Origin: Thermoleophilaceae bacterium
GTDB taxonomy: Bacteria; Actinomycetota; Thermoleophilia; Solirubrobacterales; Thermoleophilaceae
Direction: 5' to 3'
NCBI GenBank assembly: GCA_013812005.1
Contig: JACCUE010000247.1
Span: 1 to 7,670 of the forward strand
Length of the DNA stretch: 7,670 bases
The position numbers were made by a program, and so were the translations under genes. Positions 1-6,579 of this stretch are shown in pieces; the stretch's first letter is position 1, and each line of letters opens with the position of its first letter. The notes beneath the pieces were generated by a model. The model was not told where the DNA came from and did no database searches. It was given only the letters and a program-made list of their open reading frames with translations.

Positions 1-273
1 GAGCTTCACGAACTCGTCGTTCACCTGCTCGGAGGCGTCGAAGACCTCCTCCAAATAGCCGGCGATCTCGTCGGGCGCGTTGGGCTCCGGGATCGCCCCG
101 ACCTCGCGGACGGCCTCCTTGCAGAGGGCGTTGCCCTGCTTGCGGTACTCGGCGGCGGTCAGCGGGCTGGCGCCCGAAGCGCCGTCGTCGCTCTTCTCGT
201 CGCCTCCGCAGCCGGCCCCCGCCACGAGCGCCGTGCACGCGAGGGCCGTCGCAATGCCGGTCCGGAGCGCCAC
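1..273 (-). CDS. Putative secreted lipoprotein, 5' part only (runs off left edge)
   Basis: I do not recognise the family by function. Reading the minus strand from GTG at 273 gives 91 codons open to the window edge, so the C-terminus is missing. The N-terminus looks like a short lipoprotein signal peptide: one Arg at residue 4, a hydrophobic stretch at about 6-20, and a candidate lipidated Cys22 in the sequence VAGAGC, followed by a Gly/Asp/Ser-rich linker (GGDEKSDDGASG) typical of lipoproteins. The lipobox is relaxed, with Gly rather than Leu at -3. The mature part (PLTAAEYRKQGNALCKEA onward) looks helical and charged, with one further Cys; similar small lipoproteins occur as paralogues in Thermoleophilia (recollection, not searched). 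The GTG start is supported by the signal peptide beginning there and by a TACCAT hexamer 7 bases upstream. It is divergent from the GGT-like gene. It probably faces the outside of the membrane; its role is unknown. Confidence 0.75.
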   Translation of the reverse strand, partial: MALRTGIATALACTALVAGAGCGGDEKSDDGASGASPLTAAEYRKQGNALCKEAVREVGAIPEPNAPDEIAGYLEEVFDASEQVNDEFVKL

Positions 274-280
274 TGCCGCG

Positions 281-286
281 ATGGTA
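281..286 (-). promoter_or_regulatory. -10-like TACCAT of the lipoprotein gene
   Basis: On the minus strand TACCAT lies 7 bases before the GTG start at 273. It fits the actinobacterial TANNNT -10 pattern, and the spacing would put transcription start at or next to the GTG, i.e. a leaderless mRNA. No convincing -35 is seen at 16-18 bases. The same arrangement recurs before five other genes in the window, which is the main support. Confidence 0.5.
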
Positions 287-325
287 GCGAGAGTTTGACC
301 GCGCGGGGAGAGCCTGCGCGACTCG

Positions 326-1846
326 ATGAGAGGGGTAGTGGCAGCGGGGCACCCGCTCACCGCCGAGGCGGGGGCGAGGGTGCTGCGCGAAGGGGGCAAC
401 GCGGTCGACGCAGCGGTGGCGGCCGTGCTCATGTCCTTCGTGAGCGAGTCGCCGCTGACCGGACCGGGCGCCGGCGGCTTCATGCTGGTGCACACGGGAG
501 GCGAGAGCCACCTCCTCGACTTCTTCGTGGCTGCGCCCGGACGCGGCCTGGCCGACCCCGACCCGGCGCCGCTGCTGCCCATCGACGTGCAGTTCGCCGA
601 AGGCGCGATCCAGCGTTTCAACTGCGGGCCCTCCTCCTGCGGCGCCTACGGAAACCCGGCCGGCCTGGCCGAGGCCCTGAGGCGGTTCGGCACCGTCGAC
701 CTGGCTTCGCTGACGGCGGGGCCCGCCCGGGCCGCGCGGGAGGGAGTGGAGGTGACCCCGGTGCAGGCCTTCCTGTTCGAGGTGCTGGCCCCGATCATGA
801 GCTCGACGCAGGAGGCGGCGGCGGTCTACGAGCCCCACGGACGGCCGTTACGAGCCGGGGAGACGATCTGCCTGCACGAGCTGGGCGACCTGCTCGAGAG
901 GCTGGGCGCCGATGGTCCGGGCTTTCTCTACACGGGCGACACGGCGGCGAGGATCAGCGACTGGGTGCTGGAGCGGGGCGGGCTGCTCACGCGCGAGGAC
1001 CTGGCCGCCTACGAGGTGGGCGAGCGCCGCCCGGCCCGGGCCAGCTTCCGCGGGCGCGAGGTGCTCACCAATCCGCCACCCTCCTCGGGCGGCATCCTGA
1101 TCGCCGATGCCCTCGAGCTGCTCGGGCGGATCGACCGCCCGGGCGACACGCGCGCGCTCGCGGAGGTGATCGCCTCCACCAACCGCGCCCGCGACGAGGA
1201 GTTCCTCGAGGGCCTCTCGAGCGAGGACTACGCCCGCCGCTTCCTGGCCTCCGACGTGCTCGACGAGGTGGCCGGCGACATCGCCTCCCGGCTGGGCTCG
1301 ACCACGCACGTGTCGGTGATGGACGCCGACGGGGTGTGCGCGTCGGTCACCTGCTCGAACGGATCCTGCTCGGGCGTGATCGTGCCCGGGACCGGCGTGC
1401 ACCTCAACAACATGCTGGGCGAGGAGGACCTCAATCCCCATGGATTTCACCGCAACCAGGCGGGGGCTCGGGTGCCGAGCATGATGGCCCCCACGGCGGT
1501 GCTTCGCGACGGGCGTCCCGAGATCGCCCTGGGCTCGGCCGGCTCCAACCGGATCCGCTCCGCCATCGTGCAGACGGTTGCCGCGGTGATCGACGGCGGC
1601 CTGGCGGCTCAGGAAGCCGTCGACGCGCCCCGCCTGCACGTGGAGGGCGACCTCGTGGACGCGGAGCCCGGGGTGGATGCCGGGGCCCTGCGGTCTCTCG
1701 AGGCGTCGGGCTGGCGAATGCGCCACTTCCCGGAGCGCAACCTCTACTTCGGGGGGGTGCAGGCAGTGGTCCGCGACGCGGAGACCGGCGCGCTCACCGG
1801 CGGCGGCGACCCCCGCCGGGGCGGTGTCGCCGTGGTGGCCGGGTAG
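326..1846 (+). CDS. Gamma-glutamyltranspeptidase-family Ntn hydrolase (GGT-like / cephalosporin-acylase-like)
   Basis: This 506-residue protein belongs to the GGT family: autocatalytically cleaved N-terminal-nucleophile hydrolases acting on gamma-glutamyl or related amides. Visible motifs in order: VVAAGHPLTAEAG at the N-terminus; GPGAGGFML (47-54); NPPPSSGG in the middle; the maturation/nucleophile motif STTHVSVMDADG, with the predicted cleavage-generated nucleophile Thr326; NGSCSG (345-350); HLNNMLGEED (359-368); PSMMAPT (384-390); GSAGSNRI (403-410). So both large and small subunit regions are present. It has no signal peptide, so it is probably cytoplasmic, and it is somewhat shorter than E. 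coli GGT. The arginine that binds the gamma-glutamyl carboxylate in E. coli (in DFREMAP) is Phe67 here (DFFVAAP), the second Ser of SSM is Met386, and the Asp in NNQMDD is replaced by Glu. The substrate may therefore not be glutathione, and no gene symbol is given. Start: ATG at 326, with only a weak GGGGAG 15 bases upstream; GTG at 338 is possible. It is convergent with the TusA gene. Confidence 0.9.
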   Translation: MRGVVAAGHPLTAEAGARVLREGGNAVDAAVAAVLMSFVSESPLTGPGAGGFMLVHTGGESHLLDFFVAAPGRGLADPDPAPLLPIDVQFAEGAIQRFNCGPSSCGAYGNPAGLAEALRRFGTVDLASLTAGPARAAREGVEVTPVQAFLFEVLAPIMSSTQEAAAVYEPHGRPLRAGETICLHELGDLLERLGADGPGFLYTGDTAARISDWVLERGGLLTREDLAAYEVGERRPARASFRGREVLTNPPPSSGGILIADALELLGRIDRPGDTRALAEVIASTNRARDEEFLEGLSSEDYARRFLASDVLDEVAGDIASRLGSTTHVSVMDADGVCASVTCSNGSCSGVIVPGTGVHLNNMLGEEDLNPHGFHRNQAGARVPSMMAPTAVLRDGRPEIALGSAGSNRIRSAIVQTVAAVIDGGLAAQEAVDAPRLHVEGDLVDAEPGVDAGALRSLEASGWRMRHFPERNLYFGGVQAVVRDAETGALTGGGDPRRGGVAVVAG

Positions 1847-1888
1847 CCGCCGGCGCAATCGAGCTGGGGAAGACGCAGGACGGCGGCG

Positions 1889-2110
1889 CTACTCGGACGA
1901 GCTTCTGCGCAGCACCAGTTCGGTCCAGCCCGCCGCGGCGCGCTCGACCAGCGCGTAGCCCTCGTCGGCCGCCCAGGCGGCCAGATCGATAGAGGCTTCG
2001 GGGTCGGTGGCCAGCACCACGATCGCGCCCCCCGGCTCGACCTTCTCCATGGCCACCTTGGCCATCACCAGCGGCATCGGGCAGCGCAGTCCGCGCGCGT
2101 CGACCGTCAG
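1889..2110 (-). CDS. TusA/SirA-family sulfur carrier protein, apparent CTG start
   Basis: This small protein (about 73 residues) belongs to the TusA family, which carries persulfide sulfur on a conserved Cys for tRNA thiolation, molybdenum cofactor or other sulfur transfer. The signature VDARGLRCPMPLVMAKVAM is at the N-terminus, with the persulfide Cys at residue 10, followed by the usual beta-alpha-beta-alpha-beta pattern (GGAIVVLATDPEASIDLAAWA) and ending LVLRRSSSE. The first ATG (2077) would remove the Cys-Pro motif, so the start must lie upstream. Going back about 60 bases there is no in-frame ATG, GTG or TTG; the plausible start is CTG at 2110-2108, forming CTGA with the LON stop at 2109-2107. 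That four-base overlap implies one operon with LON and translational coupling. TusA domains are normally about 75-80 residues, so the length agrees. The sulfur donor and acceptor are not in this window. Confidence 0.85.
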   Translation of the reverse strand: MTVDARGLRCPMPLVMAKVAMEKVEPGGAIVVLATDPEASIDLAAWAADEGYALVERAAAGWTELVLRRSSSE

Positions 2111-2727
2111 TGATGCACCTTGCCGTTGGAGCTCGCGCGCTCCGCGGCCTGCTCGGCGTAGTCGTAGCGCTCGAGCGCTCGCACGCAGAGGGTGGCAAGG
2201 CGGCTCAGGCGCTCGCTCTCGGAGCGCAGCTCGAGCAGCTCCTGCTTCGCGTCGTTCTCGAAGGCGATCGTGGATGCCATCCCGTAGGCGTCGAGCTCGG
2301 CGAGGTCGCTCTCGGCGGGGCGCGAGTCGGTAACGCGCTCGACCAGGTCGGCATAGCCCAGTCGCGCCGCCGTGCTCGCCTCCCCGCCGTCCGCGAACTC
2401 CTCTTCGTCGAGCAGCACCACGTCGCCGGCCGGGTAGTCCATGTCGTCCACCCGCCGTTCGAGGCGGAAGGGGGTGACGCCCTGGACGATGATGTTCATC
2501 CGGCCGTCATCCATCTCCTCCATCACCTGGGTGATCTCGGCCGTGCAGCCCACGTCGTGGAGCACCTCGTCGCCGAGCCACACGATTCCGAACTCGGACT
2601 CCGACTCGAGGCACTCGGCGATCATCGTCCGATAGCGCTGCTCGAAGACGTGCAGCGGCACCACCTCACCCGGGAGCAGCACGAGGCCGAGGGGAAAGAG
2701 GGGAAAGCGCTCGATGGACTCGCCCAT
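2107..2727 (-). CDS. Stand-alone LON substrate-binding (PUA-like) domain protein
   Basis: This 206-residue protein matches the N-terminal substrate-binding domain of Lon protease without the AAA+ ATPase or Ser-Lys protease parts. Recognisable pieces are FPLFPLGLVLLPGEVVPLHV (8-27), the family's hydrophobic opening strand; FEQRYRTMI (28-36); FGIVWL (46-51); VGCTAEITQV (59-68); the strand MNIIVQGVTPFRLE (77-90); and a helical C-terminal part with KQELLELRSESERLSRL (161-177). Bacteria often have such short LON-domain proteins of unknown role; substrate or adaptor binding is inferred, no catalytic activity is expected. The ATG at 2727 is chosen because the motif begins right after it and TAGCCT lies 10 bases upstream. 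An open frame continues upstream into hisC antisense (to about 3600) but shows no homology and is ignored. It is divergent from hisC (21-base gap) and overlaps the downstream TusA gene by four bases, so the two are probably cotranscribed. Confidence 0.9.
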   Translation of the reverse strand: MGESIERFPLFPLGLVLLPGEVVPLHVFEQRYRTMIAECLESESEFGIVWLGDEVLHDVGCTAEITQVMEEMDDGRMNIIVQGVTPFRLERRVDDMDYPAGDVVLLDEEEFADGGEASTAARLGYADLVERVTDSRPAESDLAELDAYGMASTIAFENDAKQELLELRSESERLSRLATLCVRALERYDYAEQAAERASSNGKVHH

Positions 2728-2736
2728 GGCATTGCG

Positions 2737-2742
2737 TAGGCT
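2737..2742 (+). promoter_or_regulatory. -10-like TAGGCT of hisC, overlapping the opposing LON -10
   Basis: TAGGCT (TANNNT) ends 6 bases before the hisC GTG at 2749, predicting a leaderless transcript. It shares five bases with the opposite-strand TAGCCT and lies across the palindrome GGCTAGCC (2739-2746). A weak -35-like TGGACT sits at 2715-2720 with 16-base spacing, inside the LON coding region. Confidence 0.55.
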
Positions 2743-2743
2743 A
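2738..2743 (-). promoter_or_regulatory. -10-like TAGCCT of the LON-TusA unit
   Basis: On the minus strand TAGCCT lies 10 bases before the LON ATG at 2727, again giving a near-leaderless mRNA with no Shine-Dalgarno. It overlaps the hisC -10 on the other strand by five bases, so only one polymerase could occupy the site at a time (inference). No clear -35 is seen inside hisC. Confidence 0.5.
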
Positions 2744-2748
2744 GCCGT

Positions 2749-3858
2749 GTGCCGCTGCGCGACGCCCTGGGCAATGTCGAGCCCTACCGCCCGCAGCCGC
2801 CCATGCGCGTGCTGGCCGAGCGAGCCGGTCTCGAGCGGATGGTCAAGCTGGCCTCCAACGAGGGAGCCTTCGGGCCGCTCCCGGCAGCGGTGGCCGCCTA
2901 CGAGGCCGCGGCCTCTGAGCTGCACCGCTATCCCGACGGAGGCGCGGCTTCGCTGCGCGCCGCTCTCGGCGAGCGCTATGGCCTTCCACCGGAGCAGGTG
3001 GTGCCCGGCAACGGCGCGGATGAGCTGATCCGCCTGTGCGCCGCCGCCGCCCTCGACGCGGGGGACGCCGCGGTGTTTCCCTGGCCGTCGTTTGCGAGCT
3101 ACGTGTCCGCCGCCGGCGTACACGGAGCCGACGCCGTGCGCGTGCCTCTGCGCGATCGCGCGTTCGACCTCGGTGGGGTGCTCGAGGCCTGCTCGGCTCC
3201 GGCGCCGGGTGGCGGCCGGGTCCGGCTGGTGTACCTCGCCAACCCGAACAACCCCACGGGCACGATCCTCGATCCCGCCCAGCTGCGCGGGTTTCTCGAC
3301 GCGCTGCCCGCGGGCATCCTCTGCGTGCTCGACGAGGCCTACGCCGAGTACGCGGATGTCGAGCCCGAGGGCCCCGCGCTGCTGCGGGAGGGACGCGAGG
3401 CGCTGTGCGTGCTGCGCACGTTCTCCAAGGTCTACGGGCTGGCGGCCCTGAGGATCGGCTATGCCCTGGCCTCCCCGGCGGTGGCCGGAGCGCTCGACCG
3501 GGTGCGCCCGATCTTCAACGCCAACCAACCGGCGCAGGAGGCGGCCCTGGCGGCGCTGGGCGAGGCCGATGAGGTGGCCCGCCGCGTGGGCCACGCCCAC
3601 GGGGCGCGCGAGAGGCTACGGGAGGTGCTGGCCGCGGCGGGCCTCGATCCGCTGCCCTCGCAGACCAACTTCGTGTACGCCGACGTGCCCGGCGGACGGG
3701 CCGACGCCCTGGCCGAAGGGCTGCTGGCCGAGGGCTTGATCGTGCGCGCGCTGCGGGGGTTCGGCGCCCCGGGCGCGATCCGCGTGACCTGTGGCACCGA
3801 CGAGGAGAACTCCGCCTTCGCCGAGGCGCTCGCGCGTGTGATGGCGCGCGATGTCTGA
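2749..3858 (+). CDS. hisC: Histidinol-phosphate aminotransferase-type PLP enzyme
   Basis: This 369-residue fold-type I aminotransferase most resembles HisC, which converts imidazole acetol phosphate and glutamate to histidinol phosphate and 2-oxoglutarate in cytoplasmic histidine synthesis. Visible features: the N-terminal VKLASNEGAFGPLP substrate segment; HRYPDGG; GNGADELI, which binds the PLP phosphate; NPNNPTGT (165-172), with the PLP-ring-contacting Asn; LDEAYAEY (194-201), with Asp195 pairing to the PLP nitrogen and Tyr198; RTFSKVYGLAALRIGYAL with the Schiff-base Lys227; and a C-terminal RVTCGTDEEN with the carboxylate-binding Arg. The length is normal for HisC. GTG at 2749 is chosen because homology begins immediately and a TAGGCT hexamer lies 6 bases upstream. 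No other his genes are nearby, so a related role (phenylalanine/aromatic or another aminotransferase) cannot be excluded. The photolyase gene follows after 33 bases on the same strand and is probably cotranscribed. Confidence 0.88.
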   Translation: MPLRDALGNVEPYRPQPPMRVLAERAGLERMVKLASNEGAFGPLPAAVAAYEAAASELHRYPDGGAASLRAALGERYGLPPEQVVPGNGADELIRLCAAAALDAGDAAVFPWPSFASYVSAAGVHGADAVRVPLRDRAFDLGGVLEACSAPAPGGGRVRLVYLANPNNPTGTILDPAQLRGFLDALPAGILCVLDEAYAEYADVEPEGPALLREGREALCVLRTFSKVYGLAALRIGYALASPAVAGALDRVRPIFNANQPAQEAALAALGEADEVARRVGHAHGARERLREVLAAAGLDPLPSQTNFVYADVPGGRADALAEGLLAEGLIVRALRGFGAPGAIRVTCGTDEENSAFAEALARVMARDV

Positions 3859-3891
3859 TCCCGCTCCTCCAGCGGCCGCGTACCGCTCTTG

Positions 3892-5282
3892 ATGACGGCC
3901 ATCGTCTGGTTTCGGCGCGATCTCCGCGTGCACGAGCACCCCGCGCTGCGGGCTGCGCTCGACCGCTGCGAGCATGTCGTGCCGGTGTTCTGCTTCGACG
4001 ACCGGCTCCTGCACGGCCGCCACGAGTCCGGCCCACGGACGCAGTTCCTGCTCGAGTGCCTGCACGACCTGGGCTCCTCGCTGCGCGACCGCGGCAGCGG
4101 GCTGGTGATCCGTCACGGGCCGCCGGAGCGCGAGTTGCCCGCGCTGGCCGAGGAGGTCGGGGCGACGGAGATCCACTTCACCGCCGACGTGACTCCGTTC
4201 GCCCGCAACCGTGGCGAGAGGGCGGGCCGAGCGCTGACCGAGGCGGGCGTTGCGCTGCATGCCCATCCCGGCCTGACCGTGGTCGACGCGCCCGGGGAGG
4301 TGCGCACTCAGAAGGGCAAGCCCCAGACCGTGTTCACCCCCTATTACAAGGGCTGGCTGGGTGAGCCCCGTCGTGAGGTCGCGGGCGCGCCGCGCACGAT
4401 GCCGGCCCTGCGGGCCAAACCGGGCAAGGGGCGCATCCCGTCGCTGGAATCGCTCGGCCTCACCCAGGAGGTGGAGGATCCGCTGCCGGGGGGAGAGGCG
4501 GCCGGTCGCAAGCGGATGAACGCCTTCCTGCGCGGCGCAGTGGCGGACTACGCAACCACGATGCCCTCGCCGAGGATCGGACCTCGCGCCTCTCGCCCTA
4601 CCTGCGCTTCGGCTGCGTGTCGGCTCGCGAGCTGGAGGATCGCCTGCCCGACGGCGAGGGACCGGAGGCCTTTCGCCGCCAGCTCGCCTGGCGCGACTTC
4701 TATCAGCAGGTGATCCTGCACCGGCCACGCAACGCGATGCAGGAACACCGGGAGCGCTATCGCGGAAAGATCGACTGGAACGACGACGACGCTGCCTTCG
4801 ACGCGTGGACCGATGGACGCACCGGCTACCCGCTCGTGGACGCCGGCATGCGCCAGCTGCGCCGGGAGGGGTGGATGCACAACCGCGCGCGGCTGGTCGT
4901 GGGCTCCTTCCTGACGAAGTACCTCGGGGTGGACTGGCGCCGGGGTGAGCGCTGGTTCATGCGCCTGCTGATCGACGGTGACGAGGCCAACAACAATGGC
5001 AACTGGCAGTGGATCGCCTCGGTCGGGGTCGACCCCCAGCCGGCCTTCAAGCGCATCTACAACCCGGCGCTTCACATGGAGCGCTTCGACCCTGAGGGGC
5101 GCTACGTGCGCCGCTACGTGCCCGAGCTGCGCGATGTGCCCGACGAGCACCTGCGCGAGCCGTGGGAGATGGGAATCGAGCGCCAGCGCGAGGTGGGTTG
5201 CGTGATCGGCGAGGACTACCCTGAGCCGATCGTGGACCGCCGCGAGGCGCGCGAGGCGGCGCTGGAGCGCTACCGGGTCTGA
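3892..5282 (+). pseudogene. phr: Class I deoxyribodipyrimidine photolyase, split by a one-base frameshift
   Basis: The encoded flavoenzyme would use blue light and FADH- to split cyclobutane pyrimidine dimers in DNA. Frame one (ATG 3892 to about 4560, then running on to TGA at 4711-4713) carries the N-terminal antenna domain: TAIVWFRRDLRVHEHPALR at the start, VVPVFCFDD, and VFTPYYKGWL. Codons then continue in the -1 frame to TGA 5280-5282 with the FAD domain: TSRLSPYLRFGCVS, QLAWRDFYQQVI, GYPLVDAGMRQL, GWMHNRARLVVGSFLTKYL, DWRRGERWFM, NNNGNWQWIASVGVD and YNPALHMERFDPEGRYVRRY. Adding one base would give 463 residues, close to the usual 450-480, so nothing else is lost. No slippery heptamer is seen at the junction. 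It may be a real recent mutation or an assembly error; if the latter, the enzyme is intact. TTG at 3889 directly precedes the ATG; there is no Shine-Dalgarno. Whether it is a CPD photolyase or a close cryptochrome relative is not settled from motifs. Confidence 0.9.
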
Positions 5283-5309
5283 GCTCGGAGCCCTGGCGCC
5301 GCCGGTAGT

Positions 5310-5315
5310 TACCCT
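5310..5315 (+). promoter_or_regulatory. -10-like TACCCT of the membrane protein gene
   Basis: TACCCT (TANNNT) lies 9 bases before the GTG at 5325 in the 42-base gap after the photolyase stop. It suggests the membrane gene has its own leaderless transcript rather than depending on the hisC-photolyase unit. No clear -35 is seen. Confidence 0.45.
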
Positions 5316-5324
5316 CATTGGCCC

Positions 5325-6545
5325 GTGGAGACCAAGGCAGCGGCCTCTGTGGTCGACGACACCGCCGGGCCGGCCCACGTGGCCACCGTGTCCTTTTTGG
5401 CCTCGCGCGCCGTGCCGAGCGGGGGCTTCTGGGTCGCGCTTGCCGGCGGCATGTCACTGGCCAGAGTGGCCCAGCGCCGCGGGGCGCGCGAGGGCTACGG
5501 TGCGAGCATTGCGGCCACGCTCGAGACCGTGGCAATCATGGGTCCGGCCCGCTTCGGCGTGCCCTTCACCCAGGCGCTGAGCGCGCCGTTGCTCGGCCGC
5601 ATGCGCGCGCGGGGGTCGAGCTTCCCGGCCGAGCTCCTGGCCTGCTTGGCGATCCGGATGCTGACCAACGCCGCGGGCCTGGCCTTCTTCGTGTGGGTGA
5701 TCGCCGGGGGCCTGGACGCCTACGCGGGGACCTATGACGCCCTCGCCCGGCGCGTAGGGCTCTCGCTCAGCGAGGAGGGCACGCTCATATTCTCCGCGGG
5801 CGGCCTGCTGGTCTGGGGGGCTTTCGCCTCATGGGTGCAGGTCGGCTTCTACCGCCGTGGATTGAGCACCTGGCCCGATGCGGAGCACGCCGAGGCGCCG
5901 GCGGTGGCGCCGCCGGTGGGGCACCGGGGACGCTTCGACCCGCGGGTGGTGGCGGTGGCCGCCGCGATCTCCTTCGTGCTGCTGCTGTCGGGCACGGCCT
6001 GGCCGCTGCTGGCAGCGGTGGCGGCGTTCCTCGCGCTGGCCTGGGCGGTGTCGCGGGCAGACCGGGGGGCCCTGGCCACCGGGGCGGCGCTGGCCGGCCT
6101 GCTGGCGCTCGGTGCGTTCGTGTTCTCCATGAGCGGGGGCTTGGGCCTCGACGAAGCGCTGAGGCGGGCATTGCGCGCCGCGCTTCTCGTGGCCGCGGCC
6201 ACCTGGCTGCGTGGCGCGGCGGGCTCGGACGGCCTGCGCGAGGTATCGCGGCGGGGCCTGGGCCGGCTCCGCAGGCTGCCGTCGGCGCCCGAGGCGGCCC
6301 GCATCCTCGACACCATCGGATCCGAGGGCCGCCTGATCGCCTCCGGGAAGACCCTCATGAGCTCGCTCGGAACGGTGCGCATGCGCCCCGTCGAGGTGAT
6401 GGACGCCGTGCTGGCGTGGGCCGCCGCGGAGTCAGGCCGCTTTCGCGCCGCCGATCCCGCGCCCGGACTGAGGCTTCGCGCGCGGGCGGTCGACGGCGTG
6501 CTGTTGCTCGGTGCCGTGGCTCCCGCGGCGGCCCTTGTGCTGTAG
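5325..6545 (+). CDS. Multi-pass membrane protein of unknown function
   Basis: I do not recognise this 406-residue protein. Hydrophobic stretches likely to span the membrane lie near residues 31-48 (weak), 62-82 (weak, broken by GPARFG), 104-127, 154-175, 207-222, 224-243, 249-268, 281-296 (short) and 390-406, so about seven to nine segments. Between them are a Pro/His-rich linker (about 183-206) and a long polar, Arg-rich section (297-389: GLREVSRRGLGRLRRLP, ARILDTIGSEGRLIASGKTL) that is probably cytoplasmic by the positive-inside rule. The N-terminal half has AVPSGGFWVALAGGMSLARV and TVAIMGPARFGVPFTQAL, which look conserved-like but match no motif I know. No ATP-binding motif or catalytic signature is visible. 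The layout of helices followed by an Arg-rich cytoplasmic stretch loosely recalls ECF-transporter T components, but I could not find their diagnostic motifs. GTG 5325 is supported by TACCCT 9 bases upstream. It is convergent with the methyltransferase. Confidence 0.8.
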   Translation: METKAAASVVDDTAGPAHVATVSFLASRAVPSGGFWVALAGGMSLARVAQRRGAREGYGASIAATLETVAIMGPARFGVPFTQALSAPLLGRMRARGSSFPAELLACLAIRMLTNAAGLAFFVWVIAGGLDAYAGTYDALARRVGLSLSEEGTLIFSAGGLLVWGAFASWVQVGFYRRGLSTWPDAEHAEAPAVAPPVGHRGRFDPRVVAVAAAISFVLLLSGTAWPLLAAVAAFLALAWAVSRADRGALATGAALAGLLALGAFVFSMSGGLGLDEALRRALRAALLVAAATWLRGAAGSDGLREVSRRGLGRLRRLPSAPEAARILDTIGSEGRLIASGKTLMSSLGTVRMRPVEVMDAVLAWAAAESGRFRAADPAPGLRLRARAVDGVLLLGAVAPAAALVL

Positions 6546-6546
6546 A

Positions 6547-6572
6547 GCCCGAGCTGCACCGCCGCGTCGGGC
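6547..6572. terminator. Possible stem-loop between convergent genes (weak)
   Basis: GCCCGA at 6547-6552 and TCGGGC at 6567-6572 are perfect inverted complements with a 14-base loop, starting one base after the membrane gene stop. There is no T tract on either side. In DNA this GC-rich a six-base stem arises easily by chance, so this is only suggestive of transcription end or mRNA 3' protection. Confidence 0.25.
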
Positions 6573-6579
6573 GATTGCT

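Noticed and set aside
294..299. TTGACC as a -35 element for the GGT-like gene
   Set aside because: No TANNNT-like -10 lies 16-18 bases downstream before the ATG at 326, so the promoter cannot be completed.
848..1858. 336-residue minus-strand reading frame opposite the GGT-like gene
   Set aside because: Antisense shadow of high-GC coding DNA; His/Arg/Gly-rich composition and no recognisable domain.
1846..1887. GCCGCCG (1846-1852) and CGGCGGC (1881-1887) as a terminator between GGT and TusA genes
   Set aside because: The loop would be 28 bases and GCC-type repeats are very common in this DNA; no T tract, so not distinguishable from chance.
295..1992. 565-residue plus-strand reading frame, longer than the GGT-like gene it overlaps
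   Set aside because: It is a shifted-frame shadow: Arg/Gly/Pro/Ala-rich with no motif, whereas the overlapped frame shows complete GGT motifs.
2728..3600. Upstream extension of the LON gene into hisC antisense
   Set aside because: The LON motif begins directly after ATG 2727; the extension has no homology and would overlap all conserved hisC motifs.
3871..3887. AGCGG/CCGCT inverted repeat just before the photolyase start as a regulatory hairpin
   Set aside because: Only a five-base stem around a GCGGCCGC run; too short to claim in sequence of this GC content.
4549..4562. Programmed -1 ribosomal frameshift in the photolyase
   Set aside because: Codons TAC GCA ACC ACG ATG offer no slippery heptamer and photolyases are not known to need recoding; a one-base indel explains it more simply.
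3616..4728. 370-residue minus-strand reading frame opposite hisC and the photolyase
   Set aside because: Both plus-strand genes have clear family motifs there; the antisense frame is low-complexity Arg/Gly/His/Ala sequence.
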